In this document: positions 6,330 through 7,027 of the stretch, in pieces | Position numbering within the stretch: position 1 is the first letter of the stretch | Layout of the letters: every line of letters starts with the position of its first letter | Assembly: GCA_902795625.1 (NCBI GenBank) | Contig: CADBLW010000196.1 | Location: 1-7,027 of the forward strand | From: an uncultured Lachnospiraceae bacterium | Lineage (GTDB): Bacteria; Bacillota; Clostridia; Lachnospirales; Lachnospiraceae | Reading direction: 5' to 3' | Length of the DNA: 7,027 nt | Made by a program: the position numbers and the translations under genes | Notes under the pieces: generated by a model | The model's input: only the letters and a program-made list of their open reading frames with translations | The model's database searches: none | Told to the model about the DNA's origin: nothing

Positions 6330-6341
6330 GAACATTTGTTC
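6330..6341 (-). promoter_or_regulatory. LexA (DinR-type) SOS operator of recA
   Basis: GAACATTTGTTC (plus strand; GAACAAATGTTC on minus) is a perfect match to the Gram-positive core GAAC-N4-GTTC, and on the minus strand it fits GAACRNRYGTTY. It lies just downstream of the recA -10, at about +3 to +14, and 18 bases before the ATG, where bound LexA would block transcription. Confidence 0.9.
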
Positions 6342-6350
6342 TGTTTTTAT

Positions 6351-6377
6351 ACTATACTCTTTTCCCGCCGTTGTCAA
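6351..6377 (-). promoter_or_regulatory. recA promoter
   Basis: On the minus strand a perfect TTGACA (6372-6377) is followed after 15 bases by TATAGT (6351-6356). Shifting by two gives TAGTAT at the ideal 17-base spacing, so the exact -10 is ambiguous. The position immediately upstream of the LexA box supports the call. Confidence 0.8.
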
Positions 6378-6583
6378 TGCAAAAATCAAAGAAACCGAAA
6401 AAACTTCGTCTCCGCAACGGCGCCCTGCCGGGGTTCTCTCTCCCGCCGCAATCATGATAACCGATACCGGCCGGAAAATCCATTCGCATACCGACCAAAG
6501 AACCGGCATCATTTTCTACACGGGAAGCCGCGAAACAGGCATTTTCCCTCCCGACACTGACATAATGCCATATCGCGAGTACA
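6378..6583. other. Intergenic stretch without a supported gene
   Basis: Between the recA promoter and the terminator of the upstream gene no frame shows a recognisable protein. The minus frame that joins recA in phase (start near 6512) has no convincing ribosome site and lies upstream of the recA promoter. No tRNA or known RNA fold was recognised. Confidence 0.5.
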
Positions 6584-6607
6584 ATTTTCGGTACTTCTGC
6601 CGAAAAT
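6584..6607. repeat. Perfect 8-bp inverted repeat (8-base loop)
   Basis: ATTTTCGG (6584-6591) and CCGAAAAT (6600-6607) can form a hairpin on either strand. It lies just downstream of the terminator T-tract (minus direction). It could back up termination or be a protein-binding site; no T-run follows it on the minus strand. Confidence 0.5.
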
Positions 6608-6611
6608 GTGC

Positions 6612-6651
6612 AAAAAAGTAAGAGCCGGAGAACTCTTTGTTCCCCGACCCC
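6612..6651 (-). terminator. Intrinsic terminator after the solute-binding-like gene
   Basis: On the minus strand arms 6639-6648 and 6624-6633 form a 10-bp stem (two G-U pairs) around the loop AAAGA. The stem is extendable by three weaker pairs and is followed by TTTTTT at 6612-6617. It lies about 12 bases past the stop codon at 6664 and insulates recA from the upstream gene. Confidence 0.8.
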
Positions 6652-6663
6652 GTTCAGACAATG

Positions 6664-7027
6664 TTATTTTACGATCTCGTTGAACGAGTCGACCGCCTCC
6701 TGAACCGAAAAGTTCAGGTTCTCCAGCATGAACTGCGGCATAATGCTGCCGTCAGCCGAATACAGGAAACCGGCCAGCAGGTAGCCGTTGTTGTTGTCGA
6801 ACAGACCCGGCACGACATAGGCGTTTGGCATGACTCGCCTGTTTTTATTGAGCATCAGATCAAGCGTCTCGTCCACCGCTCTGCTGTCGCAGAAGTAACC
6901 ACTGTACGTCGCCTTCCAATAATCCTTCTCATTCTCAAGCTCCGGCGGCGTATCGGTATACAGATCAAAGGCATACGCGATATCCGACAGCCGGTTCACG
7001 GTATCGGTACAGTTCGGGATCACCAGA
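6664..7027 (-). CDS. C-terminal part of a probable extracellular solute-binding protein (5' part beyond window edge)
   Basis: The last 121 or so codons of a longer protein are visible; the frame is open through base 7027. The composition is that of an exported globular domain with no membrane helix: many Asn, Asp, Tyr and aromatic residues, and Cys only in NCTD and FCDSR. Stretches such as IAYAFDLYTDTPP, YSGYFCDSRAVDETLDLML and the final VQEAVDSFNEIVK resemble the C-terminal lobe of family-1 ABC importer solute-binding lipoproteins of gut Clostridia. The end VQEAVDSFNEI is typical of their last helix. The signal peptide and lipobox that would confirm this are off the window. It ends in TAA and is followed by an intrinsic terminator, so it is the last gene of its transcript. 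The ligand is unknown and the family call is tentative; an unrelated secreted protein remains possible. Confidence 0.45.
   Translation of the reverse strand, partial: LVIPNCTDTVNRLSDIAYAFDLYTDTPPELENEKDYWKATYSGYFCDSRAVDETLDLMLNKNRRVMPNAYVVPGLFDNNNGYLLAGFLYSADGSIMPQFMLENLNFSVQEAVDSFNEIVK

Noticed and set aside
6395..6450. Terminator-like T-run with GC-rich sequence upstream of recA (minus strand)
   Set aside because: Only 3-4 bp stems can be drawn and they are not adjacent to the T-run.
6312..6512. RecA with a 67-residue N-terminal extension (open frame continues to 6512)
   Set aside because: The extension does not look like RecA, lacks a good ribosome site, and lies upstream of or across the TTGACA promoter and the LexA box. 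The ATG at 6311 gives a standard RecA N-terminus.
6516..6542. Eight-codon minus-strand mini-ORF (MPVSRLPV) behind a GGGAGG
   Set aside because: It has a plausible ribosome site, but no promoter or coupled gene was seen and such short frames arise by chance. It lies after a terminator.
1..7027. CRISPR arrays, insertion sequences, tRNA or rRNA genes
   Set aside because: No regularly spaced direct repeats, transposase motifs, or tRNA/rRNA signatures were seen on either strand. This is ordinary chromosomal sequence.

Overview
The window comes from the genome of an anaerobic, low-to-moderate-GC Firmicute, most likely a Clostridia/Lachnospiraceae-type bacterium. Four things point there: a recA promoter with a Bacillus/Clostridium-type LexA (SOS) box, strong AGGAGG-type Shine-Dalgarno sites, a recA-recX pair, and a sodium-pump decarboxylase cluster whose gene order I recall from that group. 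The assignment is from pattern recognition, not a search. Every gene I can support is on the minus strand, so the window reads from right (upstream) to left (downstream).

Right end (6612-7027): the C-terminal part of an exported protein that looks like an extracellular solute-binding lipoprotein of an ABC importer, closed by an intrinsic terminator. Positions 6378-6610 hold no convincing gene, only one inverted repeat.

DNA-repair block (4467-6377): recA, driven by a TTGACA promoter with a perfect GAAC-N4-GTTC LexA box at the transcription start, followed 53 bases later by recX, which encodes the modulator of RecA filaments. A 13-bp-stem terminator ends this unit. RecA and RecX should be induced together by DNA damage.

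Energy-metabolism block (1-4465): a promoter begins right inside the T-tract of the recX terminator, followed by a leader of about 130 bases and five tightly spaced genes. These encode an acyl-CoA-type carboxyltransferase, an OadG-like small membrane subunit, a biotin carrier protein, the Na+-translocating decarboxylase beta subunit (OadB), and an OadA/pyruvate-carboxylase-type carboxyltransferase that runs off the left edge. There is no biotin carboxylase (ATP-dependent) gene in the window. The carrier biotin is therefore expected to be carboxylated by a decarboxylation donor (oxaloacetate and/or a malonyl/methylmalonyl-CoA-type thioester) and discharged either through OadB, exporting Na+, or onto the other carboxyltransferase's acceptor.

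The most notable points are the pairing of two different carboxyltransferases with one carrier and one pump, an extra domain of about 125 residues inserted in OadB, and altered active-site signatures in the acyl-CoA-type carboxyltransferase.
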